DNA from: Sisyra terminalis
Lineage: Eukaryota > Arthropoda > Insecta > Neuroptera > Sisyridae
Assembly (NCBI GenBank): GCA_958496175.1
Contig: OY292275.1
Location: 47,321,701-47,385,700, forward strand
Length of the DNA: 64,000 bases
Reading direction: 5' to 3'
Shown here piece by piece: positions 37,080 through 46,544 of the stretch (position 1 is its first letter; each line of letters begins with the position of its first letter). The position numbers were made by a program, and so were the translations under genes. The notes beneath the pieces are model-generated. The model did not search any database and was not told the DNA's origin. It saw only the letters and a program-made list of their open reading frames with translations.

Positions 37080-37623
37080 TTCCAATCGCCAGCTTCCAAA
37101 AAAAAATAAGTTCAATATCGCATTTTCAACAAATAACAATATGATGAAAAGTATTAAGCCATTGGAGAACAGCCAAATTATAACGGAAAATAAAACCGGA
37201 ATATATAAAATTAATTGTGGTTCCTGTGAAAAATTCTTCATTGACCAAACTGGTAGATCTTTCGGAGCAAGATATAAGGAACATACACTCAAGAAACCTA
37301 CCTCAACAACAACTTCAAATTTTACAAAACACCTTTATAACGAAAATCATCAATGCTTAAATTTCGAAACAAATTTTAAGCCACAACATATTTGCAAGAA
37401 GTGATCACATATGAATACCCTAGAAGAATATGAAATATATAAAGCACACAAACTAGATCCAAATATCATCCTTAACGACAAATTATATAAAACAAACAAC
37501 CTGTATGAAATTTATTTACAACTGACAAAATATTCATTACCTGATGATGACAGCCAAAAACTGTTAAAACGCGTCGTAATAAAGATGAAATTGAGTCATA
37601 GGACATATATTACCATTTATTAA
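37080..37623 (+). pseudogene. GIY-YIG endonuclease domain of the Penelope-like element (relic)
   Basis: After STNNNMMKSIKPLENSQII comes GIYKINCGSCEKFFIDQTGR (from 37198), which contains the GIY motif, a CxxC knuckle, and FIDQT in place of the usual YIGQT, then ARYKEH with the catalytic-type arginine. ENHQCLNFE follows. A TGA at 37402 breaks the frame; the remainder (MNTLEEYEIYKAHK) is the standard C-terminal tail and runs to 37623. The YIG motif is altered as well as the frame being broken. In intact relatives this domain makes the genomic nick that primes reverse transcription. Confidence 0.85.
37536..37580 (+). ncRNA. Hammerhead-ribozyme-like motif at the Penelope 3' end
   Basis: Helix I is ATTAC (37536-37540) with GTAAT (37576-37580). 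Next come the core CTGATGA (37541-37547), an extra T, helix II GACAG/CTGTT (37549-37553 with 37561-37565, one G-U pair), then AAAAC where GAAAC is expected, a self-complementary ACGCGT, and GTC (37573-37575) at the expected cleavage position. The homologous copy at 50838 keeps GAAAC and GCGTC. Penelope-like elements are known to carry hammerheads in their terminal repeats. The G-to-A change in the core and the extra base suggest this copy is inactive. Confidence 0.55.
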
Positions 37624-37640
37624 TTTATGAATTTTTTCTT

Positions 37641-38739
37641 TGGACATTTTAATTTTTCCTCAATCGTTACATTAGGGCACACAAAGAGTTAAGAAGATTG
37701 GGGGCCAAGCGGTTGGGGAAACCACTTCAAAACTGGAAGGTGCTAGTTCCGATTCTTGTATCAAAAAAAATGTTTCTCTATACGGTTTTTTACTAACCTT
37801 AGAATGTCTAAGAATCCTAGCAGTTGTAAAGCGGTGATAAATAACAAAATAAAACCATTAGGGTGGAATAGTCACTATTCGACGCAGAACTAATTATCTC
37901 ATCAGGGAGGCCACCTAAGATCGAAGCAGGAAAATCGCTTCAGCAGACTAATGCTTAAAATCTTTTTTCTATGAAAGAAAATTAATTTAATACTCCTTAG
38001 AGATTGTAGCAGAACAGGAACAGTTTCCATTGAAAATTGCATATTTGCTCTTTTTGAAAATTTTTCCTTCAGATCTTTCATTTATCATAAAACCAAGCGA
38101 AAACAAACGAAACAGTACCTTTAAACACTTACTTTTTAAATTTTTATGTTTAAACATATTAAGAACCAAAAATATAAGTTTGTTATTCAGATATCAAATC
38201 AATCATACAGTGATAAAGCACAATATGGTGTTATTTTTATTTATTCTTTACTAACAATTCTCCCTCCTTTCCTGTCCTTATTTCACTATAACTATCATAG
38301 TAGAACTAACTAGTATAACTGCATAGTATTTTGCACAATAAAAATTCAAAATCAATTAAAAAATTAATCAATCGAAAACAAGTTCTTAATTAAGTCCCTT
38401 TTAGATGTTTTCTTTTCCAGTTTTCCTAGTTTCCAGCTAGTAGTTATTGAAAGTTATTTCACTTGGTAGTTCTTTTCTTATTTCCTGAGATTCATCTATT
38501 GCAATTTATTAGACATCAGTAACGGTTTTCGAAGTTTAGGTCCACTTTAAGTGATGGTATTTTCATCTTGTTATTCATCGAGATTTTTCCCTATAACTTA
38601 GTGCTTTTGGATTTTTTTGATGCACTTTTGGTCTTTGAAAATAGTGTGAACCTTATACAATACATAGGATGTCTCATCATTGCCATTTAATTCAAAGTTT
38701 TTTTTTATTCTTTTCTTGCTACTTTTGAATGGTTTTAAG
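37641..38739. other. Gene-less stretch apart from the SINE at 37697-37847
   Basis: No other gene or repeat was recognised. Confidence 0.45.
37697..37847 (+). mobile_element. tRNA-derived SINE, copy 5
   Basis: Signs are GGGGCCAAGCGGTTGG (A-box region), TAGTTCCGATTCTTGTAT (degenerate B box) and the tail AAAGCGGTGATAAATAAC. It lies just downstream of the Penelope-like element and is more diverged than copies 3 and 6. Confidence 0.65.
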
Positions 38740-39090
38740 GAGATCTATCAAAATTACGATATCACGTTTAAGTTTATAATCAAATTAGATTTTTTCGCTG
38801 ACTTTGAACTGTTTTACTGTTTATATAATATATAAAATATATTTTGGTTTTTTGTATGTAATATACTGATCATAATTTCTATGTAACTCATCACATAGCA
38901 ATTACGGAGCGATCCAATACTATTTGATGACCACCGACGAAAATTGCTTGGTAATCGAAATGCGTATCTGAGCAATACACCAGTTACTCATTTGTTTGAA
39001 GTTTTGTTCAAATTTATGTTTGAAGTTTACTTCTGTAAGTTATTTTCATAAATAAGACCACAATATACTTTACATACTGTATAGACAGTT
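38740..39090 (+). repeat. Interspersed repeat with a third hammerhead-like module
   Basis: Homologous in order to 50410-50745: GACTTTGAACTGTTTTACTG, TATAATATATAAA, ACATAGCAATTACGGAGCGA, ATTGCTTGGTAATCGAAATG and ATAAATAAGACCACAATATA. At 38924-38968 it has TTGATGA, a stem region, GAAA and TGCGTATC. It is probably another Penelope-type terminal repeat, but there is no coding part to prove it. Confidence 0.5.
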
Positions 39091-39099
39091 TAAGTATAT

Positions 39100-40177
39100 A
39101 CTTTAATATTTTATTACCTCACTATTCTTCTGAAATAACTAAAAATCTGCGCTTGATTATTCCCAACTAAAATGGATATTTTTCTTCTTTTTCTATACAT
39201 ATTAACGATTCCTTTTTGGTTCCTATTCATTTTCAACTTTTGAAGATAAAAGTTAAAGGGATTAAAATTTAAAACTACGATAAACCATTCTTCTTGTTAC
39301 TTAATGTTGAAAGTTTCATCTCATATTTTGAATAAATTAAATCAAGTTGGTACATATTATCAACATTTTTCGAGCGATTGAATATTTATCAAAATATTTT
39401 CTATTTTCATTTCCAATGAGATAAAAATAATAAAGATATGTATTTCATTCATTGAAACCAAAAAGTATTTGAAAAGTTTTGCATTGGAATTGAAACAATT
39501 TGGTTTTGTGACGATACATGAACGATCCCAACATCAATTATTTATCATAATATTATTTAACATCCTACACATTCTCCTCTACTATACAACCCAGTGAATA
39601 CACACTATGTAATATGAAGGTGTAGGGGTTGTAGGGGCGACCGAAACGAAACGTTGCCGTTTGCATAATTCACGTAATTGAGATTACATTTCATCAATTT
39701 TTTTTGTTTAAAATTTCGTTCGTTTTTAAATAATTTAACGTCCGTGTCGTAGACGCTTCTTCAAATTAGCCTCATTTACATATTTATTTTCCTTTTTTTA
39801 TAGTTGAAAGATAAAATATACTCCTACTTATTATATATATATATATATATTATATTATTATTTAGCCCGTTTCAGAGGATGAGGAAAATGAACGAAAGGT
39901 ATTTTATACATTTGCTACGGCGGCTGTCGTCTCTGCGAGACTTGAAACGTATAAAATGTAAATTACTTATATCCGGGTTTTATTTAAGCCCTACAAAAAA
40001 AGCCAAACCATACGACACCATATTATGTACAAAAAGTATGGTACACTTACGTTGAAAAGCTATTCTTAAGGGGCCATACAAAAATCACTTCTATTTTTGA
40101 TGAGACAAAATACTATCGGTAACTTAAGTAAAAACAAGAGAAAAAATATATTTTTCGACTTCCTTAGTCCTTCTAAA
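39100..40177. other. Gene-less stretch
   Basis: It holds a short (TA)n tract (39832-39850). The part at 39640-39960 is less AT-rich without recognisable coding. Confidence 0.4.
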
Positions 40178-40440
40178 CTGCATTATGTCCACTATACAAA
40201 GTCCACTATACGCTCAATACTAATATATGGAGCACCCATCTGGCAAAACAGCGGACATAAACATATAAACAGACTTCAGATAATACAAAATAGAATATTA
40301 AAAACCATATTTAAAGTCCATAACCAAAGTTTGTACGCAATAACCGAATTCACAAAAAACTCTATATAAACCCGATTACGGATTGCGTGAAGAATATAGC
40401 AGAGCTTTTCTTCGATAAATAAAAGAATACAACGTAGTTA
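40178..40440 (+). pseudogene. Jockey-like LINE reverse transcriptase C-terminal fragment
   Basis: STIRSILIYGAPIWQNSGHK, then INRLQIIQNRILKTIFKVHN, matches the segment after the RT thumb in Jockey-clade LINEs (consensus xxIRPILTYGxxIWGxxSxx, then LQxxQNKxLRxI). The following NPITDCVKNIAELFF continues the family pattern past a stop at 40367. Both ends are truncated, and no poly(A) end or target duplication was recognised. Confidence 0.7.
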
Positions 40441-40576
40441 ACTGCAAAAACCAGGAACAAACTACGACCATTAAAAGACTGCGTTACAAACGTCAACGAA
40501 AATCGTTAATAGTACAACCAGGATAGTAAAGTTTTATGTGAAAGGTCAAAGTGAATTTAGTGAAGGATATAAAATT

Positions 40577-41160
40577 GTTACCCAATAGTTGCCCATTAGG
40601 AAATTTTTCACTCGAACATAGCTCATAAAAAGCTGCACACAAGCATTAATGCTCACCCGAATGTTGCCCACATGTAAATTTACTCTCATAGAAAATTTCT
40701 CATAAATAAATAACGCACAATGATATTTCCTCACATGAAATTTTACTCATAGAAAAAAAATATTTGTTTTATTTATCAATTAATTAATCAATTAATAAAT
40801 CAATTAATAAATTATTATTTGATTATTAGTGTTGCAATACCCTAAGCTATTTGAAAAAAAAAATTTCTTTAGAAAAAATAAGAGTTTTTGTACTTTTGAG
40901 TTACGTCATTATTTGGCAACGTTGACAAATTCGCGATTTATTTGTTAATTCCGTTTTATTATCTTATAATATCGTTTTACTAATTATCTATTACAATACT
41001 AATAATTAAAAATGAAATAATTAAGTATTATTTTTTTTTCTGTGGAGTAATTTCCTTGTTAGGATATATCATTGTGCGTTAATTTCTGTGTGAGTAATTT
41101 TCTATGTGAGGAAATTCTCATGTGAGCAACATTCGTGTAGAATTTTTCTAGTAGGCAAAT
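40577..41160. mobile_element. Inverted-repeat (MITE-like) element
   Basis: The arms include TAACGCACAATGATATTTCC (40711-40730) and its complement at 41062-41081 with one mismatch. The outer parts also pair loosely (TGCTCACCCGAATGTTGCC with GTGAGCAACATTCGTGT). The arms are built from repeated CTCATAGAAAATTT/CTCACATGAAATTT phrases. The AT-rich centre (40745-41040) has no coding. Confidence 0.6.
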
Positions 41161-41435
41161 ATTTGATTACCGATAGCATCACTATGCAAAACAATAGTTT
41201 GTTGAACTTCTGATAAAATCATTAACAAAAAAGATCCAAAAATGTATCGTAGTTTATAACTGGTCTGGTCTTCCATACATTAAATTACTTAAAAATCAAT
41301 TGAGCTAATTGAGTCTCAACACTGTAGCCTCAGAGGTTATTGTGTTTCCCGGGTTCCTACTTCATCCGGTTAAAACCTAGTACTTCTGACTATTTCAAGT
41401 CCAGGAATTAACATTCTTAGTTCCTTATGTATTAT

Positions 41436-41585
41436 TCAAAGTACCACAATCCCACGGAACGTAAGAAGTTTAATCTTCTTTCTAGCAAAATCTGCATTCT
41501 GGAAAATCCAGATGTAATCCCAATCTTCAGGTACTTTCTCGTTCCGAAGTGGCTGGTTCTTAGGCACGTTATCACTCAGATCCAT
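41436..41585 (-). CDS. Unrecognised short coding-like frame
   Basis: The minus-strand frame has 49 codons from ATG (41585) to TGA (41436), reading MDLSDNVPKNQPLRNEKVPE, then DWDYIWIFQNADFARKKIK. Composition is protein-like and the codons are less AT-biased than the surroundings, unlike chance frames here. I do not recognise it. It could be an eroded exon or part of a transposon. Confidence 0.2.
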   Translation of the reverse strand: MDLSDNVPKNQPLRNEKVPEDWDYIWIFQNADFARKKIKLLTFRGIVVL

Positions 41586-43310
41586 TTCTTGTAAGACCAA
41601 GTATTTCAGTAGTTAGTTTCAGGGATAGATCCCTCATCATTTTTTTGTGCTCCTCTATATTGAGCAGTAATTTTCAAAGAACCCATGTTTGATGGTTTTT
41701 TCTTTCTGCCAATCTTGTAACACTAAGTACAGCTTATGGGCGAATGAATAAAGGATCAGTTTGGGATCCTTGCCGGACAATTAGTACCAAAGAGATTATT
41801 TTTTCTGCATGTTTTTGCTATCACAAATTAACAAATTTTTCAAATATGTAACAAGGAAAAAAGCGATCGATCCACTGAAAAATCAACTTTTGGACGATGG
41901 TGTACTTTCCATTCTAAACGCATGTAAATCTTCTTATATTTCAATGTTGAATTAATTCATTTTATTGTTTCAACAATGAAAATTCTGAATACTCGACATT
42001 GTGTAGTATTTGGTTTAGTTCAGCCATATATAACGTGTAAGTAAGAAAAATGAGACAAGAACAAAAAACAAGAAGTTCTGCTACATTTTTGCACTTTAAA
42101 ACGAATTTTTCACAACGCAAAAGCTGCAACATTCTGAATCTCTACATAAATCAAATTCAAGTTTTTCTTTCTCTGCATTGCTTATTTGCTTCCTATGCAA
42201 AAACCCACTTGATTTTCTGAAGCTAATTTTAAATAGAGCAATTGTAAACAAAGGTGTTTTAAGAGTTATTTTCGCTAGATAAGTATTATGGCTTTTTAAA
42301 TATGGCAATTTATTTCAAATTTTAACGTTTATATTGAATAAAATTATTTGATTATTCATAAATTTTAATCGAAATACTAATAAATGGATTGCTAAATGAT
42401 TAAGCCAATTAATTCACAGTGGAAATGGTATGATTATTTTATAGGCAATTTTTTTAAAAATTCAAATCCAATAAAAAACCAAACCGGTAAAATTTAAATA
42501 AAAATCAAGCAAAATGAATATAAAAAAAAATACGTTCAAGGTAATCCACTTAAAAATAATTTGATTGGAAAAAGTAATTCCATTTGTTAATTTGATTTAG
42601 TCTAAATGAACGAAACATGAATTATTTACGCGCGTAAACATAAATAAAATTTTATTATTTTTTATCTCTATATGTTTTACTTGTCGGCGTATTTATTTAA
42701 AAAATAAAATAAATTTATTCCTTGGGCAAATACAAATTCATGAATTTATAACTAATGCAAACACGTTGTGTTTACTCAAAAACTATTTTATCTATTTCCC
42801 GGAAAAACGTCGGATTAACAATGCAGAACAAAAATAACTTCGATATGTACAATTCCAAATTTATTGTACAAGTGTAAAATTGACCGTTTAAAAACCGAAA
42901 CTAATGAAACGAGCATTACTATAATGAATTAAGCTTTTGAGCTTTCTGCTAGATATCTCATCAAACGTGGTTGTTCAATCGAACCAAATTCAAACGTCGC
43001 TCGTTTAATTCGACTAATAAAAGTAGATAAAGCTCATAGAGCTTAACGATTCCTTATCAAGATCGATAGTTTCATCACGTAACTATAAACATTTCTTTAA
43101 TGGTTTTCATTAAATGAACTTATTTGAAAACTTAAAAGCTCAAAAACTAAATTAAGAACATAACATTTGTCGTTAATTTTTACAGCACTGAATAGTAGTA
43201 CTTTTAAAGACTTGGTTTTTTCTTAACATCTCTTGAAAAAAAAATCGTCAAATAACAAATTACAACTTTAATTATGTAATAGTAAGAACAAAGTCTAAAG
43301 ATTAAAAAAA
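41586..43310. other. Gene-less AT-rich stretch
   Basis: No gene or repeat was recognised. Confidence 0.4.
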
Positions 43311-43430
43311 AAAATCGATTAGAAAATATCATACCCAATCCATGTTGTTTAAGTACTGGTCTTTTTAAATATAATAATTGCATTGTGGGCAATTGGGACA
43401 AAGCTTATTGTGGAATATTATTTATTTATT
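43311..43430 (+). repeat. Direct repeat flanking the Jockey fragment, left copy
   Basis: About 120 bp beginning AAAATCGATTAGAAAATATC and including CCCAATCCATGTTGTTTAAG. It recurs at 44042-44160 with modest divergence. It is part of the hammerhead-bearing repeat family 2. Confidence 0.75.
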
Positions 43431-43444
43431 TATAAAAATTTGGA

Positions 43445-43830
43445 AACTATACTGGCTGATTGGGCACAAGTCGCAACTATCTATTGAAAGCAAAATGGCG
43501 ATATATAAGTCAGTATTGAAACCAATCTGGACGTACGGACTGGAACTTTGGGGTACAGCATCTCACTCCAATATAGAAATCATCCAGCGATTTCAATCCA
43601 AAACTCTAAGAAAAATAATAGGCGTACCATGGTATATCAACAACGACCGCATACACGAAAATCTTCAAATTGATAAAGTCAAGGATGTTATTTCAAAGCG
43701 TGCTAAAAGTTACCAAATGAGACTGGACAACCATCCTAACCAGCTAGCCCTCAATTTGCTCGACAATAGCACCGAGAATAGAAGACTAAAAAGACCCTCA
43801 ATTTTGGAACAAACAGATTGATTGAAATAA
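43445..43830 (+). pseudogene. Jockey-like LINE reverse transcriptase C-terminus
   Basis: The frame reads KLYWLIGHKSQLSIESKMAI, SVLKPIWTYGLELWGTASHS, NIEIIQRFQSKTLRKIIG and VPWYINNDRIHENLQI, then RAKSYQMRLDNHPNQLALNL and ends after ENRRLKRPSILEQTD at a TGA (43819). This is the canonical end of a Jockey-clade ORF2 and is open throughout, so the insertion is fairly young. It is 5'-truncated; a non-coding 3' region runs to about 44041. Confidence 0.85.
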
Positions 43831-44041
43831 AAACTAATTAATAAAAAGTGAATCAAATTAAATAATTTAATTAATTAAAGGTGGATAAAACTAATTTTAG
43901 TCAATAAGAACAAATAATTAATAAATAAATATTGAGTTGTGTTGGTGGACACAACCAATTCAAGAGCAGGACAAGACGACAAATTGCAATTATTGCCAAG
44001 AGGCAGATTGTGCAAATTAAGTGGAAATAAAAGAAAAATAT

Positions 44042-44160
44042 AAAATCGATTAGAAAATATCATACCCAATCCATGTTGTTTAAGTCCTTGTCTTTTTAAA
44101 TATAATAATTAAATTGAGGACAATAAGGACGAAGCTTTTTGTGGAATCTTATTTATTTTT
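44042..44160 (+). repeat. Direct repeat flanking the Jockey fragment, right copy
   Basis: Matches 43311-43430 through the same landmarks (TAAAATCGATTAGAAAATAT, ATACCCAATCCATGTTGTTT, TATAATAATT, GAAGCTTTTTGTGGAAT). It runs on into the palindrome's left arm. Confidence 0.75.
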
Positions 44161-44162
44161 TC

Positions 44163-44199
44163 GCCAACGTTTCGTCAGTTATTCCTGAGTTCTTCAGGG
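44163..44199 (-). ncRNA. Hammerhead-like module, left palindrome arm
   Basis: The minus strand reads GCC, CTGAAGA, A, CTCAG, a loop, CTGAC, GAAAC, GTT, GGC. One base in helix II is mismatched compared with the right arm. Helix I (GCC/GGC) is intact. Confidence 0.4.
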
Positions 44200-44555
44200 C
44201 ACAATTTTTTTTAAAAATTACTCCACAAATGTCATAAAAATAAGCTGTAAAATGACCCAACTGGTAGAACAACAGACCAAGAATACAATTTGGTATTGAT
44301 AAATAAAAAAAATTGTTTAAAAAACATTATTGAAAAAACACAAACATACATGGCTCAACTCAGTTATAACCTTTACAATATAGTTATAATCTTTATAACT
44401 GAGTTGAGCCATGTATGTTTGTGTTTTTTCAATAATTTTTTTAAACAATTTTTTATTTATCAATACCAGATTGTATTCTTGGTCTGTTGTTCTACCAGTT
44501 GGGTCATTTTACAGCATATTTTTATGACATTTATGGAGTAATTTTTAAATTTTGA

Positions 44556-44593
44556 GCCCTGAAGAAGTCAGGAATGACTGACGAAACGTTGGC
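44556..44593 (+). ncRNA. Hammerhead-like module, right palindrome arm
   Basis: GCC (44556-44558) pairs with GGC (44591-44593). Between them are CTGAAGA (44559-44565), an extra A, helix II GTCAG (44567-44571) with CTGAC (44578-44582), GAAAC (44583-44587) and GTT. ACGT within GAAACGTT is self-complementary, which fits a helix III formed between two copies, as proposed for minimal dimeric hammerheads. This is the best-preserved copy of family 2. Confidence 0.45.
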
Positions 44594-45100
44594 GATAAAA
44601 TAAATAATATTCCACAAGAAGCTTCGCCCTTATTTCCCACAATTTAATTATTATCATACTCAATGTTTTATTCTTCTGCATCTACAATTAAATTATAAGA
44701 CTATGAACTTGGTTTCTTAAAGAAGTTTGTTACAAATTAGTAAGCCTGCAACTTTTATACAATTGTACCATATTTTAATAATGGAAATTTTAAGAAAACA
44801 ATATTTTATTGGAAAAAAGCAAAAATATTTGTTAAATATTTATAATTTTTTTTCTAGCTTCCTACCTTACGACAGGTTTTAAATCCCTGCGAGATTGAAC
44901 TCATTCTTCCTATGCCATCCATCTCTGACGTTAAGCTTTTGTAAGAGGAAGTCCAACCATTTTATTAAAAAGTTAATTAAAATGTCCAAAATTTCTTTCC
45001 ACCTTTGTTCATATATTCTCAGGCCTACCCTTTTTTCTTTTCATAACATTCAATATGAGTGTTCTTTTGTCATTTTTTTCATTACATCTGTAATGGTTTT

Positions 45101-45274
45101 AGCCTACTGGTGACTAAGTAGTCTAGATGACCACTCCAAAATTGGTAGATTTTGAATTCGGTCTTTGTATTGAGCAAATTTTCGATACTTCTTTATTACA
45201 GATTTTTGGTAACCCTAGAGTCACTTAAGGTCTTAGTAATTATAAAGTGACGGCAAATAATAATTAAAAAAAAA
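45101..45274 (+). mobile_element. tRNA-derived SINE, copy 6
   Basis: Full length: AGCCTACTGGTGACTAAGTA head, TTTTGAATTCGGTCT B-box region, TTGAGCAAATTTTCGATACT body, CCCTAGAGTCACTTAAGGTC, and the tail AAAGTGACGGCAAATAATAA with a poly(A)-like end. Confidence 0.75.
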
Positions 45275-45560
45275 TAATGGGTTTTTCCTCTACAAGTCTT
45301 CTGTAATACATCCATATTTGTGATTCAATTTTTTCATTTGATTTTTTCGATACTTTTCCATCAATACTCTCCAAAGTTCTCCAAATATTTCCTTTTTTTT
45401 ATTTAAAAATACATTTATCCGATTCATGATGTGCTACATTTAAAGCACAGTACCTGAACAACTGCTTTACGTGTTTATGTTCCATTTTCTTAATCAAAGT
45501 AGTTTCCATTTTTTCATGTTCACCTTTTTCACCCTAAATGTGACCAAATCGGTGCAAGTT

Positions 45561-45701
45561 GCTTTTACACTTAGAAAAGGAGTATGTTCTTCAGTTGCCC
45601 GACACCATATTGAGATTCCCTCATCAGATCATATAAAACATATTAGAATCCATCTAGACCAGCGTTTGGGAAACCGTGACAACTTACCCCAAATGGAGTA
45701 A
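45561..45701 (+). pseudogene. Jockey-like LINE reverse transcriptase fragment (thumb-proximal)
   Basis: AFTLRKGVCSSVARHHIEIP, then SSDHIKHIRIHLDQRLGNRD, resembles the Jockey segment xFTTRRxxCxxVxLNNxxIP, then xxxxVKYLGMHLDRRLTW. This lies just N-terminal of the part preserved at 43445, so the two are different pieces of related elements, not one copy. It ends at a stop at 45699. Confidence 0.55.
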
Positions 45702-45790
45702 AAATGAAGTTTTTAGGGTAAATAAGGAGATTTTCTAATTTTCTATGTTATAAACTTGTCAGTATTTAGTATGCAAAGGCTTTCAAAATA

Positions 45791-45985
45791 GCACATAAGG
45801 AAGCGGTAAGAAGGTGGCTGCCATTGGCAACGACTTGCGTTTGTGAACAAAGCTTTTCCACTTTGATGGACATAAAAACGAAGAAAAGAAATCGATTAAA
45901 TGCCAAATATTGTATTCAAATTGCATTTTATTAAAAAATCCCCAATTTTGTAGATATTGTATCAAACAAGAAGCAAAATTATTTT
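45791..45985 (+). pseudogene. hAT transposase C-terminal fragment
   Basis: RRWLPLATTCVCEQSFSTLM, then DIKTKKRNRLNAKYCIQIA, matches the dimerisation region of hAT transposases of the ZBED5/FAM200-like type (LPxATxxLCExxFSxLxxIKTKxRNRL). A stop at 45932 and a frame change follow; PQFCRYCIKQEAKLF-like residues continue briefly. The rest of the element was not found. Confidence 0.65.
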
Positions 45986-46374
45986 CCAAAACTTAAAGGA
46001 GAAAGTCTTTAATTAAATTGGTTTTATGTCAATATAAGAATTTCCTTTTATTTGTTGATGCCTATTTTCAAACAATTTTTTTATTATCTTGTTAATTAAT
46101 TTATTAAATAATGTTTAATTTTTAAAGTTTATTAATTATAAGAGGCTAATATTGACTTAGGCAAAATTATTTTGGAGTAATTGTTAAAAATATTTCCCTG
46201 TTTCCCGATAGCTAATCTACCACCTAATCCATACAAGATGCCAGTCCTGGACCCTTTAGCTACGAGGCCATTGAAATATCAATATATTGAAAAAGTTTCA
46301 GAAGTCAATAGACATGTTATTGCATAAAATTCTACTTAAAATATAATGTTTATGTTACTTAAATAAAGTTCATT

Positions 46375-46540
46375 GTTTGTTATTTACCCTCGCTTTGTGA
46401 CTACTAAAATCTTTAGCTACTCTAGGGTTAATAAAAATTCATAAATCGAGAAATATCGAAAATTTGCTCGATACGAGATTCGCACCTAACACTTACCAGT
46501 TTTGGAGCGGTCGCCTTAACCACTCAGCCACTAGTAGCTT
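46375..46540 (-). mobile_element. tRNA-derived SINE, copy 7
   Basis: Read on the minus strand it has the head AGCTACTAGTGGCTGAGTGG, the B-box region GGTGCGAATCTCGTATCGAG, and the body and tail CAAAGCGAGGGTAAATAACA. It is complete and relatively well preserved. Confidence 0.8.
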
Positions 46541-46544
46541 AAAG

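Larger units (their letters stand above)
36186..37640 (+). mobile_element. Penelope-like retroelement (decayed)
   Basis: The order reverse transcriptase, GIY-YIG endonuclease, then a terminal region with a hammerhead-like motif is diagnostic of endonuclease-bearing Penelope-like elements. The 5' part is missing or unrecognisable. The terminal sequence after 37600 (ACATATATTACCATTTATTA) is homologous to the solo fragment at 50805. Several frameshifts and stops make it inactive. Confidence 0.85.
44102..44654. repeat. 553-bp palindrome (inverted pair of terminal-repeat-like units)
   Basis: Two arms of about 265 bp (44102-44369 and 44393-44654) are near-perfect reverse complements around a 23-bp spacer. 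Each arm carries the CCAACGTTTCGTCA block, AATTACTCCACAAATGTCAT, CCCAACTGGTAGAAC and ATGGCTCAACTCAGTTATAA. It would fold into a very long hairpin. Such head-to-head terminal repeats are typical of Penelope-like elements. Confidence 0.85.

Noticed and set aside
44290..44541. Plus-strand frame across the palindrome
   Set aside because: It reads through both arms of the inverted repeat and has no protein family match.
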